DNA from: Sphingomonadales bacterium
GTDB lineage: Bacteria; Pseudomonadota; Alphaproteobacteria; Sphingomonadales; Sphingomonadaceae
NCBI GenBank assembly: GCA_028871475.1
Contig: JAGWMZ010000028.1
Span: 1 to 49,178 of the forward strand
Direction of reading: 5' to 3'
Length of the DNA stretch: 49,178 nt
The notes beneath the pieces were generated by a model that was given only the letters and a program-made list of their open reading frames with translations, ran no database searches and was not told where the DNA came from. Positions within the stretch are counted from its first letter, which is position 1. Every line of letters starts with the position of its first letter. Of this stretch, positions 5,441 to 15,101 are shown in pieces. Both the position numbers and the translations under genes were made by a program.

Positions 5441-7539
5441 CAGTGAGCTGCCCCTAAATTGATTGGAGACCCGCTGACAGGCAGCGAGCCGAGATTGACG
5501 TTGCCTTGGGTAAGATCCGCTATTGCCCCGAGATCTACGTGGATGCCGGTTTGCAGGTCAGTGATAAGATTGGTCGATGCCACCACGCCTTGCGGTGTGA
5601 AGGAATATGGGGTGACCGCACTTATATCCTCGTTTCCTAGACCGAAGGGATTGAAACTTACCAGTTTGAGATAGATCGTTTTTCCGATGAAGGCACTTGG
5701 CAGCGTGTATTTGAAAATCGCATCGTCCAGCCGGCAATATGGCGCACCGGATGCATGAGCTGCATGGCTCGTGCCGAATTGGGCTCGGTATAGGTTGGTC
5801 AAGTTATAGGTATTACTACCGCTGAGCGTCGCCGTCTCGTAGCTGAGCACTTCTCCATCGATCAGGGCTGCGGTCACGCCAGCCTGTGCATTGGTCGATG
5901 TGGTTGAAAGCAGTTTTCCTGCGCTCTCCGACAGATCCAATGCAAGCGTGTTGATCAAGTCGGGCGATGCTGCACTATCACCCAATGCTGCAGTCAAAAC
6001 ACCTTGCGTGGCGGGAGTTGAGATGGTGCCGATCTGGCCATAGCTACTTCCATCACTGCTGACCCATACCTGCGCACCGCCCCAGTTCGCGTTACCGCCG
6101 ACACCACTGGCGCCTACCCATATTTCAGCGACGCCATTCGTCATGGCCGCAGGCGGTTCAAAAATCATAGGTACGTTGACGGCCGGTGCCGCGACGTTCT
6201 GGTTTAGGGGGCTATTGGTGATTGCTTGCTTTGGGTAGGCTGTAGGAACCGTAAGTTCTTCAATGAAATCCTGGGCGGTAAAGGTCAACTGCCCTTGATC
6301 GTCCTCTTCGATATCGATGATGCGCACCGGAGTCTTCGCCAGGCCGAGGTTGGCATCGGTGAGCGTCACGACGTCCATGGGCTCAAGAAGGCAATATTCC
6401 CAGGACAACTTGAACTTGTATTTGTTGTAAATGTATAAGGCGCGGCGAAGCATCATATCGCCGACCATTGCCGCCATAGTCTTGTCGCAAATCTCGTGGG
6501 CGGTAACGCTCGAACCTATTTTTTCGCCATACATCTGGACCATGCATTCATCGCGGCATGGCACCGGCAGCGCAGCATAATAGTTCGTTCGGTCATTGAT
6601 CTCGATCCACTGCACGTTCGGCGTGCTGGAAACGTCAATGCGCTCAATTTTTACCGGATCGTCGTTGCTGGCTGCGATGAAGTCGTCATCGTTCAGGTCG
6701 TAAAGCGGAGCATTGCTGGAAATCCAGTTGTAGCTGTTACCGCTGACACTGGTTTCGGACCAAGACCGGAATTTAAGTTGTCCTTCTGAATAGAAGGCAG
6801 TGCAATTGCCAAGGTCTAGCCAGCGCTGAAGGATCGTCGCTGCCGATTCCTTATTCGCAAGCGATGGACTCAATCCCAATCCGATCGCCTTCCAATAGCA
6901 CTGCAACGCCGATGTTCCGGTGCCGCCGATAAGCCCACCCGTTTCAATGAATGATGACGGAAAATAAGCGCCCCATTGGCTGTTGGTGAGCAGGTTCTGG
7001 ATGCACAGCGCTGGGTCCGCGTCAAAGTCATTTATTCCGCATGTCCCGGCTAGAAATCCCTGCGTTTCAAAATTATGGCTTTGTAGGGTAGCGCCACTGG
7101 TGAGTTGATAGCCTGCCTTCGCGATATAGGCCACGCCATTGTATTGCAGCGCTTGCTCTGGATAATTGCTGACAAGGTAATCCCAGGGAGCCTGCGGGTT
7201 GTCGCCGGTGAATAGCGTCAACCCTTCGGCCCCGATGGTCGTTGGAGAATTGTTCAACCAGTCGGTGATGATCCCACTGATCGGACCCTCGCAGATCCCC
7301 ATCATCACGTCAGCCGTGTAGTTCTCCTGTCCGCCCTTACCGCCGCCTCCTTTGCCGCCTCCACCCTTTCCAGATGAGCCATGATCCACGAAGTTGCCAA
7401 ACCAGAACACGTTTGGCGCAACGGTGTTGGTGCCCATGAGGATCGGCACTGGCAATGCCGATGAGGACGTCTGGACCTGAACGCCGGTATAGTCGGGCTT
7501 GTAAATCGGAGGGAGCCCGTTTCCGAGAAGACCGCCCAT
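5440..7539 (-). CDS. Large tail tip protein (GTA gp15 / phage tail_3-like)
   Basis: 699 residues. It corresponds by position and size to the tip protein that follows the NlpC/P60 peptidase in gene-transfer-agent-like tail modules, distantly analogous to lambda J. The N-terminal part carries a Gly/Lys-rich loop (SSGKGGGGKGGGGKGG, about 55-70). The middle part (about 225-450) holds the hub-like segments, such as WEYCLLEPMDVVTLTDANLG. The C-terminal half is beta-rich and probably forms fibronectin- or receptor-facing domains. Base composition is clearly lower in GC than the head genes, as in the neighbouring tip genes. Confidence 0.8.
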   Translation of the reverse strand: MGGLLGNGLPPIYKPDYTGVQVQTSSSALPVPILMGTNTVAPNVFWFGNFVDHGSSGKGGGGKGGGGKGGQENYTADVMMGICEGPISGIITDWLNNSPTTIGAEGLTLFTGDNPQAPWDYLVSNYPEQALQYNGVAYIAKAGYQLTSGATLQSHNFETQGFLAGTCGINDFDADPALCIQNLLTNSQWGAYFPSSFIETGGLIGGTGTSALQCYWKAIGLGLSPSLANKESAATILQRWLDLGNCTAFYSEGQLKFRSWSETSVSGNSYNWISSNAPLYDLNDDDFIAASNDDPVKIERIDVSSTPNVQWIEINDRTNYYAALPVPCRDECMVQMYGEKIGSSVTAHEICDKTMAAMVGDMMLRRALYIYNKYKFKLSWEYCLLEPMDVVTLTDANLGLAKTPVRIIDIEEDDQGQLTFTAQDFIEELTVPTAYPKQAITNSPLNQNVAAPAVNVPMIFEPPAAMTNGVAEIWVGASGVGGNANWGGAQVWVSSDGSSYGQIGTISTPATQGVLTAALGDSAASPDLINTLALDLSESAGKLLSTTSTNAQAGVTAALIDGEVLSYETATLSGSNTYNLTNLYRAQFGTSHAAHASGAPYCRLDDAIFKYTLPSAFIGKTIYLKLVSFNPFGLGNEDISAVTPYSFTPQGVVASTNLITDLQTGIHVDLGAIADLTQGNVNLGSLPVSGSPINLGAAH

Positions 7540-7540
7540 G

Positions 7541-7975
7541 TCAGCCTTTCCACAGCGAATAAAAATGCCGCTCGCGGTCCTTCAGGCGCCCAGCTAACCC
7601 ATTAGCGAGCACCACACCCTCTCCGGAAACGGCATGAATGATGGTTGGCCAGCGCACCACGATGGCGCCGTGCGCCAGGCAGCGTCCCCATCGATAGAGG
7701 ACAAAATCACCGGGCAGAGGAAACTCTACCTCATGAGCGTGAGCTGTTACCCCTGCAAGATAGCGCTCTTCGCTACGGTGCAGATGCCAGTCCGTCGGGT
7801 ATGGGCCGACGTCAATATGCCCAATCACTCCGCATGCCTCATAGACCTCGGCGGGAAGCATTGCGCAGTCGACACCGGCGCCCTTGACGCGAGCACAGGG
7901 ATGATAGGGTGTTCCGAGCCATTCCCTGGCTTCATTTACAACCAAGGCACGTTCTTTGGCGATATTTCGCATCAT
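7541..7975 (-). CDS. NlpC/P60-family cysteine peptidase (tail)
   Basis: 144 residues. Catalytic Cys lies in GVDCAML (about 36), the His in AHGAIVV (about 102) and a third polar residue in IIHAVSGEG, matching the NlpC/P60 papain-like fold. In phages it is a tail-tip peptidase, presumably opening cell-wall peptide cross-links during injection. It overlaps the upstream gene by ATGA and precedes the tip protein, the same order as in gene transfer agents and many siphophages. Two adjacent ATG codons could serve as start. Confidence 0.85.
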   Translation of the reverse strand: MMRNIAKERALVVNEAREWLGTPYHPCARVKGAGVDCAMLPAEVYEACGVIGHIDVGPYPTDWHLHRSEERYLAGVTAHAHEVEFPLPGDFVLYRWGRCLAHGAIVVRWPTIIHAVSGEGVVLANGLAGRLKDRERHFYSLWKG

Positions 7976-8904
7976 ACGGCTGCCGATGGTGGAGGTGTGA
8001 ACGGGTATCCGAGAAAGTTCCGGTTATTCATGAATTTGGACTGACACGTGGTGAGGGTGTGGTCACAACCTGGATACACGACGAAACTGTCACCGGCGGC
8101 GGGGGGGTAGAGGAGAGGGTAGACCAACGTTAGCCCGGTGGTGCCTGAAGCGCGTATCGCCCTTGAAAGGCCGGCATTTGGGCCAGTGGTAAAGCGTAGC
8201 ATACCCTGCATGAAATTGTTGACTGGATAGCTGTTGGGCCAGAGAACTATTGATTTGCTGCTTCCTGAAGCAGCAGCGGCGCTGACTTCGTAGAGCGAGC
8301 GGTTGAGTCCACACTGGCCATCGAATAATGTGTTGCGGCAGTTCGGCTCAAAATGGTTGCGTGGCATCTCAATATCGAGCAGCAGCAGATCTGTCTTTAC
8401 AATTACTTGCGCCGCCGTGCGCCCGACATCTTGGGGTGTCGTAGCACGCCCGGAAAAGGTGATGACTGACCCCACTGCTTGATTTGGATCACCCGGCCGC
8501 GATGGCCAAGTCGTGGGATCGAAGAATGCGCGGCGCTGAATAAAGCGGGCGCCGTCGAGATATCCTGCACCGATCGCTGCAAGGATCGGCGTTCCATCCA
8601 TCAGCGTGTCAGTGTTGTCGGCGAAAATCTCAATGGTCTGCTGATCGACCGACAAGCCGACGCTGCACTTGTAGTTTGCCCCTTTCAGTCTCGGGCCAGC
8701 GCTAGAGTAGATCGTGTTGCCATCCTGCACATCGGCATCGGAGTTTGTCCAGAAATAGGTCTGTCCTGCGGGATTGCCCAGCGCCGCTGCCTGAAGTGCC
8801 GACACGTCTGCCCCGACATTGGTGATTAGCGTAAAGCAATCAGCAAAGGGCAGGCGGGTGTTGCTTTGTAAAAGCGCCTGTAGAGCCGGATTTGATGCTT
8901 TCAT
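7972..8904 (-). CDS. DUF2163 / BR0599-family tail protein
   Basis: 310 residues. It belongs to the tip-hub family found in gene transfer agents as gp13. The C-terminus ends with the family cysteine cluster (NTLFDGQCGLN, then GCDHTLTTCQSKFMNNRNF), recalled as the conserved BR0599 domain, and the N-terminal half matches DUF2163. Such proteins carry an iron-binding site in known structures; the four cysteines here could bind metal. It stands between the DUF2460 protein and the peptidase, as expected. Confidence 0.8.
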   Translation of the reverse strand: MKASNPALQALLQSNTRLPFADCFTLITNVGADVSALQAAALGNPAGQTYFWTNSDADVQDGNTIYSSAGPRLKGANYKCSVGLSVDQQTIEIFADNTDTLMDGTPILAAIGAGYLDGARFIQRRAFFDPTTWPSRPGDPNQAVGSVITFSGRATTPQDVGRTAAQVIVKTDLLLLDIEMPRNHFEPNCRNTLFDGQCGLNRSLYEVSAAAASGSSKSIVLWPNSYPVNNFMQGMLRFTTGPNAGLSRAIRASGTTGLTLVYPLLYPPAAGDSFVVYPGCDHTLTTCQSKFMNNRNFLGYPFTPPPSAAV

Positions 8905-8905
8905 C

Positions 8906-9505
8906 TCAATAAACCACAGATTTAAATCTGCAAGATTTCAATTGAAAGAGGGTGTAAAGAAACTGGTCATAATCTTGGGCGTCATCCATGAATCTGCATA
9001 GATAATAATAGCTAAAATTTGCAGTGACAATTGCACCAGATGCTGGCGCAGAATTAAATAAAATGGTGTTCGGAGGTAAAAAAGAGTAGGTTGTTTCGTC
9101 TTGGAACGTTCCGTTGATGTAAATTCCGTTCATTTTGTCTAGATAGCCGACAGCCTCATAATTGTTCGGTCCTGTGTTTCTGCCCAACGTAAAATTCGTG
9201 TTGGCGCCGTCACCTGTGCCAATTTGCGCACCGGCGACCTGAAAGTCAGTGGGATCCTGAAAAAGGAAAATATCATAATCACCACGCAGTTGCAGGAATA
9301 GGCCGAGCAATTGTTGAAGTTCTGTGTATCCAGACTTGTTGCGTAGGAACGAGTAGGTCAATTCGAACTCATAAAGGCACTTAGACTGAGCGGTCGCGAA
9401 AATCTCACGCAGATTGTCAGCCGAGCGCGATATACTGGCAAAAGACGGCCTGCGCGTGACTGACCATTTTAGACCTGGTAGCGTTGGGAAGACTGGCAGC
9501 GTCAT
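8906..9505 (-). CDS. DUF2460 tail protein (distal tail / tip, GTA gp12-like)
   Basis: 199 residues. Recognised by FPTLPGLKWSVTRRPSF at the start and the aromatic stretch QLRGDYDIFLFQDPTDF in the middle. The family forms the tail-tip ring between the tube and the hub. Its whole length is similar to the C-terminal 200 residues of the upstream 778-residue protein, so the phage carries two DUF2460 copies. It starts four bases before the end of that gene. Confidence 0.8.
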   Translation of the reverse strand: MTLPVFPTLPGLKWSVTRRPSFASISRSADNLREIFATAQSKCLYEFELTYSFLRNKSGYTELQQLLGLFLQLRGDYDIFLFQDPTDFQVAGAQIGTGDGANTNFTLGRNTGPNNYEAVGYLDKMNGIYINGTFQDETTYSFLPPNTILFNSAPASGAIVTANFSYYYLCRFMDDAQDYDQFLYTLFQLKSCRFKSVVY

Positions 9506-11838
9506 GGCTTCACAGTCTTGAACTTAACGGACTTGGCCGAATGCCATGTGCTCATGAACTCTTCAAACGCTTGCTGGTCGTTATAGAATGAGCAAACAAA
9601 GCCGTAACTGAAATCAGCTGCGATTATCGCCCCGATTGCCGCAGGTGCCGATAGCCGTACCTGCGGCCACTTACCGTCATATAGGACTGTGTAGGCTGAA
9701 GAGGCGAGTTCAACACCGTTGACGTAGACCGCCGTAAGCGCAACGAGATAGCCAATTGGTTCCTCGAAATTGGCGATTGATCGGCAAAGCGTCCAAGTAT
9801 CCCGAAAACCCGTACCGGTGCCCAGATATTGCGATGTGCATTGCTGAAATTCGGGGTCGATGTAGACGAACTTGCCGCCGCGTCCGCGCATGGCCTGAAA
9901 GAACGAGAGCAGTTGCTGATAGGTCTGCGCTGGCCCACTATCGACCATCTGATAGGTCAGTTCGAACTCCCAGATGGGATAAACCGCCATCGGAGATCTG
10001 ATCTCCTTGCCGCTGACATGCATAGCCTTGAGGTTCGCAAATCGCGGCGTTCGGATAACGCTCCAGCCGAGCGTAGCGATCGTCGGGAATACCGGATAGG
10101 TCGGTGCCGGCGCGTTGGCTGCATAGGTAGGCCAATTGTTATGATCATAGACCCAACCATCTCGGCAGACCTGTGGGCGTGCCCAAGCCACACAGGTCGA
10201 ATAACCTTTGCGCTGAAACGCTGTCCAGATCGCCTTATCGACCGCATTCCAGACGAAGATGGTATCAGCCAGCAGGTTGAAACCAGAGAAATATTCGCAC
10301 TTGGGCAGAGCATATCCCAGATCCGACAATGGAACGTCGAGATCGAGTTCCTGTTGGCGAAAGTTCCCGAACTCGATAACCTCGTAATCCTCGACCTCAA
10401 CATAATCCCATTGCGGGCTGGACCAAGCTGCAGCAGGGAAATTCACTAAATGAACCATAGGGCTGAGAGGGTTTGAGACCGTGGGCGTGTAGAAGAGCAC
10501 GGTGCATTTCGTGGTAGAATGAGCGGCACGTACCGCTGCCGCTACAGCCGTTGTCGCTGAACCCAGCTTTCCTTGTAGCCATGTCAGATAGGCAGTTTGA
10601 GCTGGCGCTGAATAGTCGTCGTATATGGTCTTTATGAAGGGTGTAGGCACTGGATTGCCGGTTTCGCTGGTATAGAGCGAAGTGGTATGCGGATCATAGA
10701 AACACGGACCGACGCTGCTGTAACCGCCGGGCCACCACCATGGCTCACCAACCTGATAGTCCGTCATGCCGGTTACCCCCAAGCCAACAAGGGCAATGGC
10801 GACATCCTTGTACCAGGCAAATGCGCTGGCATTGTTCGGGGTCAGGAATGACGAAGAAGGGGACCAGCCAGACACACCGATATTGCCTGCATAATCCTTC
10901 TGGCACCAGTCCGCTGGTGCGAAGCGGGTCAACAATTCATATGACTGCGACATTACGACGCGCACGCCGTTGCTGTTGTTGCGGGTGCAATAATCACTGA
11001 GCCACTGCTGAGCTGGCGCATTGACCGGGGGTTTGGAAGCATCGATTTGCAGATCGCCCACTGTGGCCGACCAGGTCAGGCTCAACCATTGCGTGAAGCC
11101 CATGTAGAGCACGGCTTTAGTACGATATCCAAGATCGTACATCTGCTCAATGACACGCTCCGGCGTTAGCGGATAGCTGTCTGCGAAGCCATCGGCGATC
11201 AGAAGTTCATGCGCGGTGAGAGCCGTATTGTTGAAGCCTATCGTTGAATTCGCACCCGACACCGCAATGTTCGTGATGTCAGCTTGCACCGCTGTTTCGG
11301 TGATTGGCGCGAGGGCAGCGTTTTTGTCATATCCAGATGACGTGAAGCCGATGAAGATACTATCGATGAAGTTCCACGGAATAGCATCTGTCGCCAGAAC
11401 TCCAGCTTTAACCGAGTTGAAATTCAGAGAAAAAGAGCCGCTCGTCGAACTTGGTGAGCCTGCCGACATGTAGTTTTCGAGGTAAACGTAATAACTCTTT
11501 CCGCTCATATCGAGCGCCGTCAATACCAGAGGATTGTTAGTATCATTGATCGGCGGGGAACCAGTATAGGTTAGGTCGAAGGTAAGCGTGCAGTTGGTCC
11601 AGTCGATGATCTGCTGGTAACTGAAAAGAGGGTGACCCCACCTGTCCTTGCTTCGCCAATACATGCCGACCAGGCAGTGGTTGGTACGCAGAAGCGCTTT
11701 CATACGTACCGAATTTGGCCCTGTTGTGATGATCGTGGCAGCGGCTTCAATGTTGTAGTTGACCTCCCACATCCTCGGCTCGAAGCGCCTGATTGTGGTG
11801 TTGAAGGTCAGGGGCTGCTGTTGAATATTATAGCTCAT
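9502..11838 (-). CDS. Fusion: TIM-barrel-like non-contractile tail sheath protein + DUF2460
   Basis: 778 residues. The N-terminal part, about 1-200, is a beta-rich domain (cf. YVYLENYMSAGSPSSTSGSF). Residues about 210-560 look like a TIM barrel of glycoside-hydrolase type, with regular beta-alpha spacing and Trp-rich loops (MTDYQVGEPWWWPGGY). The last 205 residues are a DUF2460 domain (PVFPTIATLGWSVIRTPRF). The first two parts fit what I recall as a family named non-contractile tail sheath; that family name is from memory and not certain. It starts in a one-base overlap (TGATG) after the tape measure gene. Confidence 0.65.
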   Translation of the reverse strand: MSYNIQQQPLTFNTTIRRFEPRMWEVNYNIEAAATIITTGPNSVRMKALLRTNHCLVGMYWRSKDRWGHPLFSYQQIIDWTNCTLTFDLTYTGSPPINDTNNPLVLTALDMSGKSYYVYLENYMSAGSPSSTSGSFSLNFNSVKAGVLATDAIPWNFIDSIFIGFTSSGYDKNAALAPITETAVQADITNIAVSGANSTIGFNNTALTAHELLIADGFADSYPLTPERVIEQMYDLGYRTKAVLYMGFTQWLSLTWSATVGDLQIDASKPPVNAPAQQWLSDYCTRNNSNGVRVVMSQSYELLTRFAPADWCQKDYAGNIGVSGWSPSSSFLTPNNASAFAWYKDVAIALVGLGVTGMTDYQVGEPWWWPGGYSSVGPCFYDPHTTSLYTSETGNPVPTPFIKTIYDDYSAPAQTAYLTWLQGKLGSATTAVAAAVRAAHSTTKCTVLFYTPTVSNPLSPMVHLVNFPAAAWSSPQWDYVEVEDYEVIEFGNFRQQELDLDVPLSDLGYALPKCEYFSGFNLLADTIFVWNAVDKAIWTAFQRKGYSTCVAWARPQVCRDGWVYDHNNWPTYAANAPAPTYPVFPTIATLGWSVIRTPRFANLKAMHVSGKEIRSPMAVYPIWEFELTYQMVDSGPAQTYQQLLSFFQAMRGRGGKFVYIDPEFQQCTSQYLGTGTGFRDTWTLCRSIANFEEPIGYLVALTAVYVNGVELASSAYTVLYDGKWPQVRLSAPAAIGAIIAADFSYGFVCSFYNDQQAFEEFMSTWHSAKSVKFKTVKP

Positions 11839-14800
11839 CAGGGATAGGCCCTATTGCGGTAGGCGTTCCCAAGCACCTTCACGAGCGTTCCGGCATGTCG
11901 CTCCATTTCAGATCGACTCATGTTTCCTGGCGCGTGAAAATGTATGTCGCGGAACATGGATGACGATTGACTGCCAAACGCAGGTGTCCTGCCATTGCTC
12001 GGTTCGGTTCGCGACGTCGTACCTGCATCGACCGCCGCAAGCAGCCTGGCGTTGTCGGCGGCGGGGATGATGCGCTCGCCCCGATGGATTTGCGCGTACA
12101 TGTCGTTCGGCACATAATTTGTCCCGACATCAAAGCTGGCAAGCGCACCGAATGCTTCCACCGCTGCAAAAGTCGTGGCTGCGGCTGCTGCGCCCAACAC
12201 CGGGCCGACAACCGGAATGCCAGCCATCGCGTGGTAAGCCGCTGCGGCGGCCGTGGCGGCATGGCTGGTGATTTCCTTCAGGTTGTGCGTCCCGGTTATC
12301 GCTGCAGATTGAGCCGCGCCGGTGCTGGTGGCCGCCACGCGCGCCTCGGTGCCCACCGTCGTGGCCAGCGTCTTTGCTGTTTCACCGGTGGCATGCTGCG
12401 CCGTCTGGATGGCCAACTGCGCGCGCTGGGCTGCCGTCATGAACAGATGTTGCACCAGCCAGGTGCTGGCCATTTTGGCGAACTGCTGTTCGGCTGAATG
12501 AACGACGGAGCCATAGAGGCTGATGCCGACCTGTGCCCAGCTCTTCTGCCCGCTGATCGCCTGATCGAAACCTGATACTGTGGTGTTGACCATGCCGTCG
12601 ATATAGCCGTGATAGGCCTGTTGGACTGCCAGAATATCTTGGATCGACTGCAGGCGTATCTGCGAATCGAGTTCCGCCTTACGATTGGCATATTCTTCAT
12701 CGGCTTTTGTCTTGGCATCGATAAGGCTCTGATATTGTGTCAGATCCCCATGATATTTTGCTTCTGCTGCTGCAATCGACGCATCCAGAATTTGGGTTTC
12801 ACGCGCGTACAGGGCCTCATTATCGGCGATTTTCTGTTGGGCCAACTGGGCATGGATCTGTCCGAGTTGCACCTCAGCCTGAATGTCGCCATAGGGCGAA
12901 TTGCTGGCGTTGGCCCTGACCGTAGTTTCGGCAGCGCGGGCATCATCTTCGCGAACCTTGGCCTGCGCATCGAGGCCCTTCTTGAAAGCATCGATTGTTC
13001 TCTGGGCCTGCTTCTGGGCTTCCTGAAGTTCCTTCTGGTCATGCTCCTGCTGGGCACGTTCCCATTCGCGCGAAGCATTTTTATATTCAGCGTTCTGTTC
13101 GCCATATTTGCTGCGGATATAGGCCAGCTTTTCCTGCCAGTCGGCCTGTTCCTTTGCCCAGTTGTTTCGGTCCGCCTGAATGCGCTCGTTCAGATCGGCG
13201 ATATGGTCCTGGTAATCCTGATGGGCCAGCGCCTTGCTTGCGTCGAAAATGCGGCTCTGCACGGCCAGCCAGTCTTTCGAGCCCGCCGTGGTGAGCTTGA
13301 GCTTGTCTTGCCAGAAGGCAAGCTCACTGGCCGTCTGGTCGGCGAAATAATTCTTGCTGGCAATTTCCTGCTGATGCAGCTGCTCTGCCCATTGCTGCAC
13401 GGCATCATCGTGCTTTTTGGGCGCGGACGTATGGGCAGTGGCATCCCTGGCGGCATCGTCGGCGGCGCGGTTGACAGCATCAGGACTGGCGAGTTCGCCG
13501 GCCCGGCTGTCGATGGCCTTCTGGCGGGTGGCGCTGGCAACGCCCGCATCGTCATGATTTTTGCGCGCATTGGCGATGGCGGCATCGTCCTGCGCCAGCT
13601 TGTGCGCTTTTTCCGCCGATGTCAGGAAGGTATCGAGCGCGCGGTGATAATCGGTCAGCGCCTGCCGATCCCGCTGCACCGCCTCGGAATGGTCGCCATG
13701 CAGTTCGGTGTCAGCAGCCAGCGCGCGGCGTGCCTGCACCAGGCCGGCGACCAGCTCATCGTGGCGAGCGCGGTCCTGCCCTTCCGGCGTGGCCGCATAG
13801 GAGGCCTGACCAGCGGCGGAATCCTGATTGAGCTGGGCGCGTCGTTGCAGGCGCTTGGCTGCATCATCTTTGTCGGAAGTATCGCCGAAGGGATCAAATC
13901 CACCCATCGGATGCGAGGCCATTTCTCCGGCAAGTTCACCAACAGCAGCGGTTGCGCGACCGAGCAGCCCGATCATGTTGCTGAGATGGGCCTCAATGTT
14001 CTGAGTGACGGAGGTGAACTTCACGCCCGCTTCGCTGGCGGCATCGATCCTTTCGCGCAGAGCCTGCGTGACGATGTTGACGGCGCCGGTCTTGTCGCCC
14101 TGCTCGGTCAGGCGGCGGATTTCCTCGATCTGGGTGCTGTCCAGAATGCCCAGCTGGGCATTGAGGTCTTCCGCGCCCTTGATGGGGTCATTCATGGCCG
14201 TTGCCAGCGCCTTTTGCGCGTCGGCAGCTTCCTGGCCAGTAAGGACGGCATAGCCTTTGACAGAGCCTGCAAGCCCGGTGATCACAGCCTGCGAACGGAT
14301 GCCGGCAGCGGCGAAGGCTTCGGCGCTCGCCGTCGAGGCACGCACGGATTGCCCGGAATATTCCGCCGCCGCCGCTCCAGCCGCCTGAAGCTGCCCCGTC
14401 GTCATGCCCGAGGCCGCGCCAAGGCCCACGCTGGTGATCAGCAGCTCTTTCTGGGCATGTTCATATTCGATGGCTGCATAGGTGGCGACACCCATGGCGA
14501 CGGCTGTGCCAATGATCGCTGCACCAGCCACGCTCATCACCGCATTGACGGCGCTTGTCGCCAGCTCCTGCCCAGCCAGCGCCTGGGTCATGATCATGAC
14601 CGAGCCAGTCATGCGCTTGTAATTGCCGCTCAGCGCCTCGTGGATCAGCACCAGCCCTTCGGTCGCGGCGCGGCTGCTGACCATGCCATGCTCGGAGCTT
14701 TTGAGCGCAGCGATCATGGGGGCGGCCTCTTCGGCAACGCCCAACTGTTCGGCCTTGTAAGCCAGCAGTTCCTTGCGGCTCATCTGCTGGGTGGCAACCT

Positions 14801-15095
14801 GTTCCTTCAGCGTGTCCATGAAGGATTTGGCCGCGCTGTCAGCAGGCGTGTAGGACGATGAAACCGACCTGAGTTCAGCGCCCAGCCGGTTATATTCCGA
14901 CCGGGCCTTGGCCGCTGCATCGCCCGCCGCCAGCAATTCCGCCTTCTGTTCGGCGGTCAGGTCCTTGCCGGCGAAGGCCTTGGCAAGGTCATTCAAGCTT
15001 TTGGTGGTGGCCAGCATCTCCGCGCGGGCGATGGCCATGTTGGCCGTGAGGCCGACGACATCGGCGGTGATCGAGATGGCAATGTTGTTGGGCAT
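11838..15095 (-). CDS. Tail tape measure protein
   Basis: 1085 residues. It sets tail length and is ejected on infection. An N-terminal alpha-helical region of about 180 residues (INDLAKAFAGKDLTAEQK-type) is followed by hydrophobic segments near 180-215 and a prophage tail-length-like domain. A long charged coiled coil covers about 560-850 (KEQADWQEKLAYIRSKYGEQ). An Ala/Gly-rich hydrophobic end near 960-1010 has membrane-inserting character. The start was taken at ATG; a TTG two codons upstream also fits the frame. A typical tape-measure place: between the chaperones and the tip genes. Confidence 0.9.
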   Translation of the reverse strand: MPNNIAISITADVVGLTANMAIARAEMLATTKSLNDLAKAFAGKDLTAEQKAELLAAGDAAAKARSEYNRLGAELRSVSSSYTPADSAAKSFMDTLKEQVATQQMSRKELLAYKAEQLGVAEEAAPMIAALKSSEHGMVSSRAATEGLVLIHEALSGNYKRMTGSVMIMTQALAGQELATSAVNAVMSVAGAAIIGTAVAMGVATYAAIEYEHAQKELLITSVGLGAASGMTTGQLQAAGAAAAEYSGQSVRASTASAEAFAAAGIRSQAVITGLAGSVKGYAVLTGQEAADAQKALATAMNDPIKGAEDLNAQLGILDSTQIEEIRRLTEQGDKTGAVNIVTQALRERIDAASEAGVKFTSVTQNIEAHLSNMIGLLGRATAAVGELAGEMASHPMGGFDPFGDTSDKDDAAKRLQRRAQLNQDSAAGQASYAATPEGQDRARHDELVAGLVQARRALAADTELHGDHSEAVQRDRQALTDYHRALDTFLTSAEKAHKLAQDDAAIANARKNHDDAGVASATRQKAIDSRAGELASPDAVNRAADDAARDATAHTSAPKKHDDAVQQWAEQLHQQEIASKNYFADQTASELAFWQDKLKLTTAGSKDWLAVQSRIFDASKALAHQDYQDHIADLNERIQADRNNWAKEQADWQEKLAYIRSKYGEQNAEYKNASREWERAQQEHDQKELQEAQKQAQRTIDAFKKGLDAQAKVREDDARAAETTVRANASNSPYGDIQAEVQLGQIHAQLAQQKIADNEALYARETQILDASIAAAEAKYHGDLTQYQSLIDAKTKADEEYANRKAELDSQIRLQSIQDILAVQQAYHGYIDGMVNTTVSGFDQAISGQKSWAQVGISLYGSVVHSAEQQFAKMASTWLVQHLFMTAAQRAQLAIQTAQHATGETAKTLATTVGTEARVAATSTGAAQSAAITGTHNLKEITSHAATAAAAAYHAMAGIPVVGPVLGAAAAATTFAAVEAFGALASFDVGTNYVPNDMYAQIHRGERIIPAADNARLLAAVDAGTTSRTEPSNGRTPAFGSQSSSMFRDIHFHAPGNMSRSEMERHAGTLVKVLGNAYRNRAYP

Positions 15096-15101
15096 GCTCA
15101 A

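Noticed and set aside
12609..14861. 750-codon open frame on the plus strand across the tape measure gene
   Set aside because: It is the antisense shadow of a GC-rich coding strand; composition is Gly/Arg/Leu heavy without domains, and the minus strand has a clear tape measure protein.
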